A DNA stretch of 64,000 nt from Thalassoglobus polymorphus. Its GTDB lineage: Bacteria; Planctomycetota; Planctomycetia; Planctomycetales; Planctomycetaceae. Of this stretch, positions 7,970 through 17,392 are shown piece by piece. Where the stretch lies: NCBI RefSeq assembly GCF_007744255.1, contig NZ_CP036267.1:2669500-2733499 (forward strand), in the 5' to 3' direction. How positions within the stretch are numbered: position 1 is the stretch's first letter; the number at the start of each line of letters is the position of its first letter. A program made the translations under genes and the position numbers. The notes under the pieces were generated by a model. It did no database searches, was not told where the DNA came from, and was given only the letters and a program-made list of their open reading frames with translations.

Positions 7970-9664
7970 ATGTTGATTCGCTGTCCATCTGAAAACTGTT
8001 CACACCGATCAGCAAGTGCGTTGATTCTGGTGCTTGTTGTCATTGTGATGCTCACCTTGGGGGCATACACCTTTTCAGAGTTAATGATCACTGAATATCA
8101 GGCGTCCGATGCTTATGCTCGCCGGGTTCAATCGCAGATGTGGGCGGAGTCAGGAGTCGATTACGTTGCAATGTTGCTCACACCCGATGGTGGTGGATTC
8201 GACTCGGACCTGTACGACGATCCGGGACTGTTCCATATCGCTTTAGATCCCGGTGCCGGGTTTTCCATTGTCGCTCCGAGAGAGAGTGTCGACTCGTCCG
8301 GGATAGATTCTCAGGCATCGAGTGATGGCTTGCGTTTCGGACTGGTCGATGAGTGTGCCAAGTTGAACATTAACGTTCTGGCGAACTTCAATCCCGACGA
8401 CAACACTGCCCGCAACATGTTAATGGAACTTCCTAACATGACCGAAGCCATCGCAGATTCGATTCTCGACTGGATTGATGCGGATGATGAACAACGTGAA
8501 TACGGTGCCGAAGCTGACAGCTATTCGACCGTCTTCCCAAGAAATGGTCCAATTGACAGCCTCGAAGAACTGATGCTCGTCCTGGGAGTCGAGCCGGCGC
8601 TGATGTATGGTGAGGATGCCAATCGAAACGGAATTCTCGACCCGAATGAAAATGACGGAGAACTCTCACTTCCTGCGGACAATGAAGATGGAGTTCTCGA
8701 TCTCGGCTGGGCTGCCTATTTGACGACTTACAGCGTTGAAGGGAATTACCGGCACTCCTACGACATGTTTCGTGAAGAACGTATCAACGTCAACGAACCG
8801 TTACTGACAGATCTCTACGACGCACTTCTGAATGAATTTGATGAAGAAACGGCACAGTTCGTAACGGCCTATCGACTCAATGGGCCGAATGAAGACTTGA
8901 GTGCTCTTGAAGATCTCGATTCTGGGGGCGCAACTGGATCAGGCGAAAACCCACTTAACGGTGTCGGGTCTGGATCAACGCGATCGACGGGAGATTTCGA
9001 GACAGACATGGAACTGGAGCAAGCGGCCAGTAGTATTGCCAAGAGTCTCTTTTCCGGAAGCGGTGGTTCAATCACACGTGGCGGCCTCGACCTCTCGGCA
9101 GGAGCGAGTACGGAGATTCGATCTCTGTACGACCTCATCGATGCCGAAGTCGATGTGGAGATTGACGGGACGATGACCACACTTGCAAGTCCCTGGTTAA
9201 GTGATCCGGGAGAACTTCAAGCGACGCTGCCGTTGTTGCTGGACTCATTGACTGTCTCTTCTGAGTCTGTCATCCGGGGGCGGATTAACATCAATCAGGC
9301 GCGCCCAGAAGTGATGCGGGGAATTCCAAACATGCCCATCGACCTGCCCGATGCCATTGTGGCTGCCCGAGCCCGTGCAAGTGGTTCTTCAACGACGCTC
9401 GATCAATACTCAACAACCGGTTGGCTACTGATTCAGGGGCTCGTCGATTTGCAAACGATGCGACAGTTAGATGGATTTTTGACAACGCGCGGTGATGTGT
9501 TTCGCATGCAAGTTGTCGGTCATGCCGATCGTGGCGGTCCGGTTACAAGAATTGAAGCGGTCGTTGATGCAACTCAGGAGATTCCCCGAGTGATCTTTCA
9601 GCGGACGCTCAATGAACTTGGTCCCGGTTATCGCTCAAATCAGCTGATTCCATTCGGAGAATAG
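7970..9664 (+). CDS. gspK: Minor pseudopilin GspK, helix-hairpin-helix type
   Basis: This 564-residue protein starts five bases after gspJ. The N-terminal segment ASALILVLVVIVMLTLGAYT is membrane spanning, followed by AESGVDYVAMLL, typical of GspK. It lacks a clear Glu at +5, which is characteristic of GspK because it caps the pseudopilus tip. LNINVLANFNP with MTEAIADSILDWIDADDE (about 125-170) and ININQARPEVMRGIP (about 445) are the helix-hairpin-helix-like segments of the family. The protein is larger than the proteobacterial GspK (about 330 residues), with an acidic insert near 215-245 that looks EF-hand-like (DANRNGILDPNE). That insert may bind calcium. Confidence 0.85.
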   Translation: MLIRCPSENCSHRSASALILVLVVIVMLTLGAYTFSELMITEYQASDAYARRVQSQMWAESGVDYVAMLLTPDGGGFDSDLYDDPGLFHIALDPGAGFSIVAPRESVDSSGIDSQASSDGLRFGLVDECAKLNINVLANFNPDDNTARNMLMELPNMTEAIADSILDWIDADDEQREYGAEADSYSTVFPRNGPIDSLEELMLVLGVEPALMYGEDANRNGILDPNENDGELSLPADNEDGVLDLGWAAYLTTYSVEGNYRHSYDMFREERINVNEPLLTDLYDALLNEFDEETAQFVTAYRLNGPNEDLSALEDLDSGGATGSGENPLNGVGSGSTRSTGDFETDMELEQAASSIAKSLFSGSGGSITRGGLDLSAGASTEIRSLYDLIDAEVDVEIDGTMTTLASPWLSDPGELQATLPLLLDSLTVSSESVIRGRININQARPEVMRGIPNMPIDLPDAIVAARARASGSSTTLDQYSTTGWLLIQGLVDLQTMRQLDGFLTTRGDVFRMQVVGHADRGGPVTRIEAVVDATQEIPRVIFQRTLNELGPGYRSNQLIPFGE

Positions 9665-9759
9665 CCCGAATTATGAAGTAGACTATTTATTGTCGACAAA
9701 ACTTCCATTTCAATTGTGTTTCATTCCAAACGTCAACTCACCTGTAATCCCAAGCTATC

Positions 9760-11241
9760 ATGTCACAGAAAATCATAGAATGGTCCATCGATGGGATTCG
9801 TGTTATCGAAGCAGATGCGTCTGGCAGAGTTGCTCAGTGCGGTTTCTGGGAAACATTCGAACATCACGACACCAGCTTCACGTCACAAGAGATTGGTCAG
9901 AAGCTTAAAGATTGGATGACCAGTGCCGGGATTTCTTCCGGTTCTGCAATTTTGGTCCTCCCCCGGGAAGCGGTCGTCGTACGTCAATTGCAATTGCCCA
10001 ACGCACCTGAAGAAGAGATTCCTGACTTAGTCAAATTTCAGTCGGCAGCGAAGTCGTCATTGGCTATTGACGACCTTTCACTTGATTATCTACGAGTCGA
10101 ATCGGGTGGTGAAGGGCTGGCAGTCCTCACGGCATCCATCGATCGCAAAAGATTGCAGCGAATGCAGCAGATAGCTTCTGCTGCCGGTTTCGAAGTTCAA
10201 CACGCGACGATCACATCATTGACCGCTGGGCAATTCGCCAAAACATTTGGAGGAGCCAGTCTCGGCGCGGACCAACCAGAAATTATCGTCTTCCAACGTC
10301 AGTCACTCGTCGAATTATCGATCTACGATCGAGGCGCGTTGGTGTTCAGTCACTCGCTGGTACTTCCTGAAGAGAATAGATTGAAGCCACTTGAGAGTGG
10401 TTTGTCTCGGTTGACTGTCTCGCTGAATCAGACTCATCCCAATGTCAAAGTGAATCGATGTTATCTCCTCGGAACAACCGCTGACGCTGACGTTCGAGGA
10501 CTGCTTGAAAAGCGTTTCCAAGACCATGTCACTCACGTTCAACTGCCTGAGTCTCTCGCTGGGGGACACGACACCGTTACATTCGAGACGCTCATTGGAG
10601 CTGCTCTGCCCGTTGCACAAGCCAATCTGAAGCTGGATTTACTGAACCCGCGCAAGAAAATTGAAAAGCCGGACCGAAAAAAATGGTACTGGATCGGTGG
10701 CTCTACTGCGGCTGCACTTTTATTGGCACTCACCTTTGGGATCTTCCTTTCCAAAAAGGGAGCTCTCGAACAGAGCATTGAAGCTCTCAACAGTTCCATC
10801 GCCGAAATTGACAAAGATCTCAACGCAGGTAAGCCACAGGATCAGGCTTTCAACAGCATCGAAGTCTGGATGCAAGGACAGAAAAATCCAATTGTCGCTT
10901 GGAATGAACTCCGCAGGCATATGCCTGGAACAGAGAAGCTTTACATGAGTGAGCTACGCCTTCAGCCGGTGAGTGATAAAGAGGTCGAAGCCCGGTTTAC
11001 CGGTGTCGGCTTTGCGAAAGAGCGAAACGATGTCGATGACCTCTATCAAAAGCTCGCAGAAAATGGATTTCGTGTGACACCTCAAGCAACTTCAAACACC
11101 ACACGAGACCCTGACTACCCCGTCCGTTTTGAGATCAACATCGATGTGCTTCGGCCCGCGACTTCGCCCAAGACTTCGGTAGAAAAGAAAACGAGATCAA
11201 CAGCAGCGGCAGTGACCTCGGAAAGTTCCCCTCAATCCTGA
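9760..11241 (+). CDS. gspL: GspL/PilM-like actin-fold platform protein
   Basis: This 493-residue protein has a cytoplasmic actin-like domain of the PilM/GspL type (about 1-300; IVFQRQSLVELSIYDRGA near 168). A single membrane helix follows (about 307-328, YWIGGSTAAALLLALTFGIF), then a short coiled stretch and a ferredoxin-like periplasmic domain (about 370-465). In type II secretion GspL links the ATPase GspE to the inner-membrane platform with GspM. The C-terminal tail is Lys/Thr/Ser-rich. It starts 95 bp after gspK in the same operon. The name is by family and position; PilM-like is an equally fair description. Confidence 0.75.
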   Translation: MSQKIIEWSIDGIRVIEADASGRVAQCGFWETFEHHDTSFTSQEIGQKLKDWMTSAGISSGSAILVLPREAVVVRQLQLPNAPEEEIPDLVKFQSAAKSSLAIDDLSLDYLRVESGGEGLAVLTASIDRKRLQRMQQIASAAGFEVQHATITSLTAGQFAKTFGGASLGADQPEIIVFQRQSLVELSIYDRGALVFSHSLVLPEENRLKPLESGLSRLTVSLNQTHPNVKVNRCYLLGTTADADVRGLLEKRFQDHVTHVQLPESLAGGHDTVTFETLIGAALPVAQANLKLDLLNPRKKIEKPDRKKWYWIGGSTAAALLLALTFGIFLSKKGALEQSIEALNSSIAEIDKDLNAGKPQDQAFNSIEVWMQGQKNPIVAWNELRRHMPGTEKLYMSELRLQPVSDKEVEARFTGVGFAKERNDVDDLYQKLAENGFRVTPQATSNTTRDPDYPVRFEINIDVLRPATSPKTSVEKKTRSTAAAVTSESSPQS

Positions 11242-11293
11242 GGCCAACTGACAGCTTCCTGAATTCGAATTCATATTTTATAGAGTGATTCTC

Positions 11294-13237
11294 ATGCAAC
11301 AGCGTGAAAAGTATCTGGCGATTGGACTTGGCAGCATTGTTGTCTTGTGGTTCGGCTTGCCTGTGTTTGAAAATAGTTTCTTGGAACCCATCAATAATTT
11401 GGTTTCAGAGGAAGAAGCACTTCAGGCCGAAGCGAATGAACGTTTTGATCAGCAAATCGAGCAGCGAAAGAGAGCGAAGCAACTTGCCGACTGGAGAAAG
11501 ATCAGCCTCCCTCCCGATCCACTGGATGCACAGCGACTGTATGAAGAATGGGTTTCCAGTTTGGCAAAGCTTTCAGGATTTGAGGAGACGAAAGTCACTT
11601 TGGGACGTCGAAGCTCGCAGCAAGACGTGTTTGTGACAATTCCGGTGACGCTCGAAACGAAGGCGACTGCTCAGGAATTGGCCCAGTTTCTGGAACGTTT
11701 CGAATCGGTCGAACTTCTTCATCGAATTTCAACTTGTGATGTGATTAGCCCAGCGAGTGAAGGGAATCCGGATCTCCAGATCACCCTGACCGCTGAGGGA
11801 CTATCAATGAAATCCGCGAAGCAGCGGACTCGACTTTTCCCTCAAATCAAATTGCAAACGGAACTCAAAGAAAATCAAACCGTGGTTGAGGTGGAAGATG
11901 CCACTGGTTTTCCAGAGAAGGCAAATTTTCGAGTTCGCATCGATGATGAATTTCTGAATGTCACGGCAATCGATGGAAACAAGTGGACCCTTCAACGGGG
12001 AGTTGCCTCCACATTTTCCAAAAGTCATTCGCCAGGCACGACACTCGAACTGTTCCCACTGCTCAGTGAAGTTGAAGCCGATTCAAACGCTGTCGAAGCA
12101 ATGTGGAGCCAGAGTATCTTCACAAAACCTGCTCCACAGGCAAACTATGATCCGAAACTGGCAGCCACAACTGCTCCGCCAGCAATACGTGGCACCAAAT
12201 GGGACTGGAAACTGAATGTCACCAGTTGGAACCCGGCTTTCGGCTCCCCCATGTACACTCTCATCGACAGTCCACAAGGTGTAGAAATTGATGAACGGAC
12301 TGGAAATTTGTCTTGGAATGTTGAATCCGACATCGATCTTGGTCCGCGAGAACTTCAGGTTCTGGTCTACGGTTCTGCGAGTAAACAGGCAGGCTTCACT
12401 TCGACTGTCGACATGCGGGTTCGTGATCCCAACGAGCCGCCGGTCATTGATCAGACCGGGACACTCCGCTTCTTTCTGGGAAGAGCATCGAAAAAAACAA
12501 TCGCAGCCGATGACCCAGATGGTGAAAATGGCAAGCTCAAATTTTCAATTGCCAACGCTCCAGAGGGAATGCAAATCGGTGAAAACGACGGCGTTCTCAG
12601 CTGGACCCCTGCCGAATCGCTGGAAGCACAAACATATGAAATTCAGGTCACTGTGACCGACTCAGATGAAGACTCGGAATCGGTCACAAAAACGATTCCA
12701 GTTTCTCTCGAAGAGGACTCCGCACGCTATACATTCCTGACAACGACCTTCAAACGTGTCTTTGGTGAGGGGCGCGAAGAATGGGAAGCGTATCTGTTTG
12801 ATCGAGCTACGAACAAAACTACCATGTTGAGAAAGGGTGAAGAGGTCACCATCACTGATTTTGAAATGACAGTTCAAGGAATCGGTGATGATTTCGTTGA
12901 GGTCGCTCGGCCTGACGGAACGTACAGGATTGTCTTTGAGCGCCCTCTAGTTGAGATGGTGAAGCTTCCAGATTCAGCAGTCGAACCAGCGACTATTGAA
13001 GAATCAACAGAGGAAGCGGAGACAACAGATTCATCGAAAGATTCGAATGCTGCCCCACCAACTGCTCCGGTCAAAGAAAGCCCAGCAGAGTCCGATGCCA
13101 AAGAGCCTGTGGAGCCAGTCACTCCACAGGAAGAAAAAGTTGAGAACCCTGAAACTTCGGAAGCCGAATCGACACCGGAGCCAACGACTCCACTTGAAGC
13201 CCCGGGGCCTCCAAGTGCTGAGGATGGCGAGTCTTGA
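11294..13237 (+). CDS. GspM/PilO-position membrane protein with Ig/cadherin-like repeats
   Basis: This protein of about 647 residues occupies the place of gspM. The N-terminus has one membrane helix (about 7-25, YLAIGLGSIVVLWFGLPVF) followed by a coiled region (LVSEEEALQAEANE) and a ferredoxin-like region with VTLETKATAQELAQFLERFE (about 118-137), as in GspM/PilO. Beyond about residue 300 come two Ig/cadherin-like repeats, seen as SPQGVEIDERTGNLSWNVES, VRDPNEPPVIDQTG, ANAPEGMQIGENDGVLSWTP and YEIQVTVTDSDEDS. The tail is acidic, Pro/Glu/Thr-rich. GTG at 11285 is a possible alternative start; ATG 11294 is preferred. Attaching putative Ig domains to a GspM-like base is unusual and may reach across the periplasm. 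Confidence 0.65.
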   Translation: MQQREKYLAIGLGSIVVLWFGLPVFENSFLEPINNLVSEEEALQAEANERFDQQIEQRKRAKQLADWRKISLPPDPLDAQRLYEEWVSSLAKLSGFEETKVTLGRRSSQQDVFVTIPVTLETKATAQELAQFLERFESVELLHRISTCDVISPASEGNPDLQITLTAEGLSMKSAKQRTRLFPQIKLQTELKENQTVVEVEDATGFPEKANFRVRIDDEFLNVTAIDGNKWTLQRGVASTFSKSHSPGTTLELFPLLSEVEADSNAVEAMWSQSIFTKPAPQANYDPKLAATTAPPAIRGTKWDWKLNVTSWNPAFGSPMYTLIDSPQGVEIDERTGNLSWNVESDIDLGPRELQVLVYGSASKQAGFTSTVDMRVRDPNEPPVIDQTGTLRFFLGRASKKTIAADDPDGENGKLKFSIANAPEGMQIGENDGVLSWTPAESLEAQTYEIQVTVTDSDEDSESVTKTIPVSLEEDSARYTFLTTTFKRVFGEGREEWEAYLFDRATNKTTMLRKGEEVTITDFEMTVQGIGDDFVEVARPDGTYRIVFERPLVEMVKLPDSAVEPATIEESTEEAETTDSSKDSNAAPPTAPVKESPAESDAKEPVEPVTPQEEKVENPETSEAESTPEPTTPLEAPGPPSAEDGES

Positions 13238-13286
13238 AGATCAGGTGAAGCGCGTTCTTCACGAGCACATGGATGAGCTAACAGCC

Positions 13287-14714
13287 CTACCCCATCTTTT
13301 TCTTGATGGAGAGGAGTTCTTGCCGCTCGGGCATTTCCTTATAGAACGGATCGAGTGGGTAGCACCCGGAGATGATGCCGTTTCGAGGCGCCGTTGTGCA
13401 ATCGCTGAATGTTCGGCAGATTTTCTTTCGCGGCATTGTGGTTCCCGCCAGGACATCGGCGGGTAGTTCAGGATACGAAAGAACCATTCGTCCGAGTCCG
13501 ACGAAGTCAACGAGTCCATTCGCAACCGCATACTGACCGACATTCGGAAGCCATTCCTGTAAGTATGAATACCCCGACCCAACAATGAGTAACTCAGGGA
13601 ATTGCTGCTTCAGTTGAGCCGTTGCCTGAATCTGCCTGTCCACTCCAACCAGAGGATCTTCGGGTGGTTGGTAACCGTCTGAAGGAGGAAAGATTGCAGG
13701 TCGTTGGATGTGCGGATTGTAATAAGGACTTCCACAGGTTGTGCAAACGAGCTTGATGCCAAGTTCTTGAAGCAGGTTAAGAAACCTTGCTGGCTCTTCA
13801 AGATCAATCCCCTGCCCTGACCCGTCTCCGCCAAACGCCGAGTTGTAAGACTCAAGCACGCTCGGAACACCGATGCGATCTGCACCCGGTTCAAATGGAG
13901 TGAAATCAAAAATACTGACACGTACCCCGATCTCTAACCCGGGAGCTTCAGCCCGAATTCCTGACACGATTTCACGTAGAAAGCGAGTCCGATTCTCGAA
14001 GCTTCCGCCATACTTTCCTGGACGATCAAAGCCGGACAGAAGCTCATGTCCCAAGTAGCCGTGACAATGTTTCACATCAACAAATTTGTAACCCGCTTTT
14101 TGAGAGAGAACCGCAGCTGATACGAAATCTTCGATCAACTTTGAAAGATCATCATCCGACATGATTTTATCATCGGAGTCGATCGCAAATTTTTTGTCAA
14201 GAACTGGATGTCGATATCCAATCTGTGGTTCGAGTTTCTTACCGTCATTGGGCCGGGCAAATCGTCCCGAGTGAGTGAGTTGCAGGCCGACAAGCAAGTC
14301 GTCAGTGGTGTCAAACCGTTCTCGGTGAGCTGATTCAACAATTTCCCGCAGTTCCTGAATGCCAGTGAGGTTTTCTTCGTTGATTAGCAATTGATTTGGA
14401 TTCGCACGGCCATCATGTCGGACGGCGACAGCCTCACCACCCCAGATCAGTTTGGCGCCGCTCAGACCGAAGTTTCTCCAGCGCCTGCGAACGAGGTCAG
14501 TCGGCTTTCCATCCGATTCTGCGTCCCAGCCTTCCATCGGAAGGATACAGAATCGGTTTCCAATGAACTGGTCTTGAAACGGAACACTCTGACCGAGCGG
14601 GGAACTCACGCCTGATTGAACCTCTCGGTCGAACTGGAGATTCAATCCCAAATGGTTGAGGCGTTCCTGAAAGTCTTCAGGGGTTTTAAAGGTTGAAACA
14701 CGTGGATAGGACAT
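13287..14714 (-). CDS. Old Yellow Enzyme family NADH:flavin oxidoreductase
   Basis: This FMN-dependent TIM-barrel oxidoreductase is about 475 residues from MSYPRV. Family signatures are LILPME-like [23 protein letters not shown] (FMN-binding), [18 protein letters not shown] with the catalytic His pair, and [17 protein letters not shown]. The later [16 protein letters not shown] and [17 protein letters not shown] are the phosphate-binding C-terminal strands. A C-terminal extension carries three Cys ([20 protein letters not shown]), reminiscent of the start of an iron-sulfur segment, but the second domain of DCR-type enzymes is absent. The substrate cannot be told. An in-frame ATG at 14780 lies beyond a terminator hairpin, so 14714 is preferred. 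Confidence 0.85.
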   Translation of the reverse strand: MSYPRVSTFKTPEDFQERLNHLGLNLQFDREVQSGVSSPLGQSVPFQDQFIGNRFCILPMEGWDAESDGKPTDLVRRRWRNFGLSGAKLIWGGEAVAVRHDGRANPNQLLINEENLTGIQELREIVESAHRERFDTTDDLLVGLQLTHSGRFARPNDGKKLEPQIGYRHPVLDKKFAIDSDDKIMSDDDLSKLIEDFVSAAVLSQKAGYKFVDVKHCHGYLGHELLSGFDRPGKYGGSFENRTRFLREIVSGIRAEAPGLEIGVRVSIFDFTPFEPGADRIGVPSVLESYNSAFGGDGSGQGIDLEEPARFLNLLQELGIKLVCTTCGSPYYNPHIQRPAIFPPSDGYQPPEDPLVGVDRQIQATAQLKQQFPELLIVGSGYSYLQEWLPNVGQYAVANGLVDFVGLGRMVLSYPELPADVLAGTTMPRKKICRTFSDCTTAPRNGIISGCYPLDPFYKEMPERQELLSIKKKMG

Positions 14715-14730
14715 CACTTCACTCTCGATA

Positions 14731-14764
14731 TGTAAAAAAGCCGCCGACAAACGCCAGCGGCTTT
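14731..14764 (-). terminator. Intrinsic terminator for the Gfo/Idh gene
   Basis: Read on the minus strand, AAAGCCGC and GCGGCTTT pair around a 12-nt loop and are followed by TTTTTT. It lies about 200 bp past the stop of the Gfo/Idh gene and just ahead of the OYE start, so it separates the two transcripts. This also argues against the long OYE start at 14780. Confidence 0.8.
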
Positions 14765-14842
14765 GAATTCGCACCTGCAAGACTCAAGAAAGAACCGACT
14801 TTCCCTTGAATGGTCTCTCTTAGTCGTCTTACTCGCGTTTCT

Positions 14843-14945
14843 AAAGCAGTTTGCTCTACTGTGTGCCTGTGAAGAACGCGTTTCGCTAATGAAAATGCAG
14901 TTCTCCACGAGGCAGAACCTGAGCATCAATTCGAATGATGCTCTA
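14843..14945 (+). repeat. Repeat family A, copy 1
   Basis: This element of about 100 bp matches the copies near 19951, 24271, 36992 and 58254. Shared blocks are AGCAGTTTGCTCTACTGTG, GTGAAGAACGCGTTTC, CCACGAGGCAGAACCTG and AATTCGAATGATGCTCTA. The ends, TA(G)AGCA and TGCTCTA, are inverted repeats. It lies between the Gfo/Idh gene and its terminator and has no coding capacity. Confidence 0.8.
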
Positions 14946-14966
14946 AAGTTCTTTCAGCGAAAGTTT

Positions 14967-16268
14967 TTACTTGAACGGAGTCAGGCCGGGCATCGACATT
15001 TCTGGGATCTCGACAGGAGTGTCCCAGTTGCTGACTTCTGGAACCAATTTGTCTTCGGAGTTCATTGCCATCTCCCAAGTCACTTCTTTGCCTGTGTAGC
15101 CAGCCATGCGTCCCATGATCGCCATCATGGTGCTGTTCATCATGCGTTCGCCGTCGTTGATCGGCTTGCCTTCCCGGATCCCCTTGAACATTTCGTTATG
15201 CTCAACTTGATACATGTTGGGCGTTTCACCTTTATATTTCCACTCTTCTGAGCCGGAGATGGTTGCTCCACGGCGGGTCATGTTCGCTTGGCCCTTTGCT
15301 CCGAGAATGTAGAGATTGTTCTCGTTGTGGCAACCAGAGATTTGGCGTTGTGCCAGGAATCCGCGTGATCCATCTTCCCACAGATAGTTGATTTCGATGT
15401 GGTCATAGATGTTGCCCCCTTTGGCAGGAATCTGACGTCCACCGACTGCGGTACAACTGACTGGTGGAACATCATTCTTCGCCCAAGCGACCCAGTCGAC
15501 TGTGTGGCAAGCTTGCTCGACGAGTCCGTCACCGGAGAGCCAGGTGAAGTTGTACCAGTTCCGGACCATCCATTCGAGATTGCTCATCCCTTCAGGTCGT
15601 GTGCTGGCGTCGGGCATCGATTTGACTGGATTGGTGAGGTAGGTTCCATAGACACACCGAACATCACCGATGTCACCATTCAGGACTTTTTCGAAGAGTG
15701 CCTTTTTCGTGGAGTCGTATCGCCAGCAGAAGCCAGCGACCATGGAGATTCCTTTCTCTTCAGCTTTTTTGACTGCTGCAAGCGCTCGACGCACACCCGG
15801 GGCATCCGTTGCCATCGGCTTTTCAGTAAAGATGTGCTTCCCTTTTTCGACTGCATACTCAAGGTGTTCAGGGCGGAATCCCGGAGGTGTTGCGAGAATG
15901 ACAACGTCGCAAGAATCGATCACATACCGATAGGCATCGAGTCCGGAAAATTTGTGGTTATCCTCGACGAGGACCCGATCTGAAACATCTTTTTGACGCT
16001 TCAGGTTTTCGAGGCTTCGCTCAATTTTTTCCGGGAACGCATCCCCCATTGCGACTAAGTGGACATTGGGGTCCGCTCGCAATGCCTGGTTCGCAGCCCC
16101 TGTTCCACGCCCACCACAGCCGACAAGACCGACACGAAGAATTTCATCTCCTGCCGCATAGACTTTTGAACTGGCTGCAAAGTTGGACAGCAACGCAGTC
16201 GCTGCTCCGACTGTTGCTCCTGTTTTGAGAAAATCTCGACGTGAATTATTGGCGTTTTGATCGGCCAT
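14967..16268 (-). CDS. Tat-exported Gfo/Idh/MocA family oxidoreductase
   Basis: This 433-residue NAD(P)-dependent oxidoreductase has a twin-arginine leader (SRRDFLKTGATVGAATALLS, about 9-28). The Rossmann motif LRVGLVGCGGRGTGAA follows near 44-59, then HLVAMGDAF and the family signature HIFTEKPMATD. The C-terminal domain includes VAGFCWRYDS and QACHTVDWVAWA. Such exported Gfo/Idh proteins are abundant in planctomycetes and probably act on sugars or inositols in the periplasm, with a cofactor bound before export. The gene is monocistronic: repeat A and a terminator follow, and about 140 bp separate it from the upstream EEP gene. The substrate is unknown. Confidence 0.9.
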   Translation of the reverse strand: MADQNANNSRRDFLKTGATVGAATALLSNFAASSKVYAAGDEILRVGLVGCGGRGTGAANQALRADPNVHLVAMGDAFPEKIERSLENLKRQKDVSDRVLVEDNHKFSGLDAYRYVIDSCDVVILATPPGFRPEHLEYAVEKGKHIFTEKPMATDAPGVRRALAAVKKAEEKGISMVAGFCWRYDSTKKALFEKVLNGDIGDVRCVYGTYLTNPVKSMPDASTRPEGMSNLEWMVRNWYNFTWLSGDGLVEQACHTVDWVAWAKNDVPPVSCTAVGGRQIPAKGGNIYDHIEINYLWEDGSRGFLAQRQISGCHNENNLYILGAKGQANMTRRGATISGSEEWKYKGETPNMYQVEHNEMFKGIREGKPINDGERMMNSTMMAIMGRMAGYTGKEVTWEMAMNSEDKLVPEVSNWDTPVEIPEMSMPGLTPFK

Positions 16269-16405
16269 TGGGCTGCCTTTCAGAGACTGTCTGGTGGTGA
16301 TGTTTGACGGTGATTTATCGTTTTGCAGTGGATGCTTTGGTAGGAAAAGCTCAGTTTGATATTAACGTTCAATTGTATCAAGTGAAACTCTCAGCGGTGT
16401 GGTTG

Positions 16406-17392
16406 TCAATTCCGGTTCGATTTCACGCGAATTCGTCCAATCACAATACTGTGGTCTGAGTTCTGGTTATAACGATGTTCACAAGCGACCGGTTCGATCT
16501 GTTTATTGACCCAAATCTGATCAAGAGTGAGTATCGGGAGTGGCTGTGGCCATGTGGCGGCGTAACTTTGCCCCACTTTTTCAAGCAGATTAGTATGGTT
16601 TTTTCGCAGTTCATCGAAGTGAACAGAATCTCGCGGAGTATTGAAATCCCCGAGAATAATGACGTTTTCATCTACTGAATCTTTAACAAATTCCGTCAGG
16701 AGGTCGAGTGCCGGAGCACGCGACAGGAATAACGTTGAAGCGACATCAATGATAAAACAGTGCAGTGTGGCCCCTTTGACATTCACAATCGAGCGACTGA
16801 TCCGTGTTCCATCTTCGAGTGGCTTAACCCACGGGGAACTGATTTCACCTTTGGCGAGCAATTGCGTGCCCCCGCCAATTAACGTCCAGCTGTAGTCGGG
16901 AAATCTGGTCGACCAGTTATGTTTTTGCTCGTCGGTTAATGCGAGTGCTTCAAGAAATCCTATCAGGTCTGGCTCGACCTCTTCGACGATATTGGCGAGG
17001 TGGTCGAAATCTTGATCTTGAGCGATATTCGCCAGCAAAATGACGAGGTCGTTTTCGGACTGAGTTGGACTTGGGTGAAATTTCCAGTCAGTCTCTTTCC
17101 ACCACATTGTCAACACGACGAACATCACGCCCCAGAACAGGATGTGAGTCCGTTTTCGTTTTAGTAGAGAGTTCAGCAATCCAACACTGGAGCCAACGAC
17201 AAGCAGTGCCAGGGGAGTCATATAGTACAGGGTCGAAATCCCGAAGATGGAATCTCGAACCGTTAACCGCAATGTCAAACCGAGAATCGTCAGCCAGCCA
17301 ACGAGTCCTAAGACACTCTGAACGAATTGCTGCAGCTTCGACGACGTCGAAGCATTGCTCTCATTATTGTTCAGGGATTCATCCATTCTCAA
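16406..17392 (-). CDS. Membrane-anchored endonuclease/exonuclease/phosphatase family protein
   Basis: This 328-residue protein has three predicted membrane helices in the first 105 residues (LVGWLTILGLTLRLTV, LYYMTPLALLVVGSSVGLL, ILFWGVMFVVLTMWW), then an EEP domain. Catalytic signatures are LLANIAQDQ, PDLIGFLEA, VIILGDFNTPRDSVHF (the GDFN motif) and NSDHSIVIGRI (the terminal SDH motif). The EEP fold covers nucleases and phosphodiesterases acting on nucleic acids, phospholipids or inositol phosphates, and the substrate is not evident. It starts inside the end of the HAD gene (14-bp overlap), so pheT, the HAD gene and this gene likely form one operon. MDESL at 17386 is an alternative start. 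Confidence 0.85.
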   Translation of the reverse strand: MRMDESLNNNESNASTSSKLQQFVQSVLGLVGWLTILGLTLRLTVRDSIFGISTLYYMTPLALLVVGSSVGLLNSLLKRKRTHILFWGVMFVVLTMWWKETDWKFHPSPTQSENDLVILLANIAQDQDFDHLANIVEEVEPDLIGFLEALALTDEQKHNWSTRFPDYSWTLIGGGTQLLAKGEISSPWVKPLEDGTRISRSIVNVKGATLHCFIIDVASTLFLSRAPALDLLTEFVKDSVDENVIILGDFNTPRDSVHFDELRKNHTNLLEKVGQSYAATWPQPLPILTLDQIWVNKQIEPVACEHRYNQNSDHSIVIGRIRVKSNRN

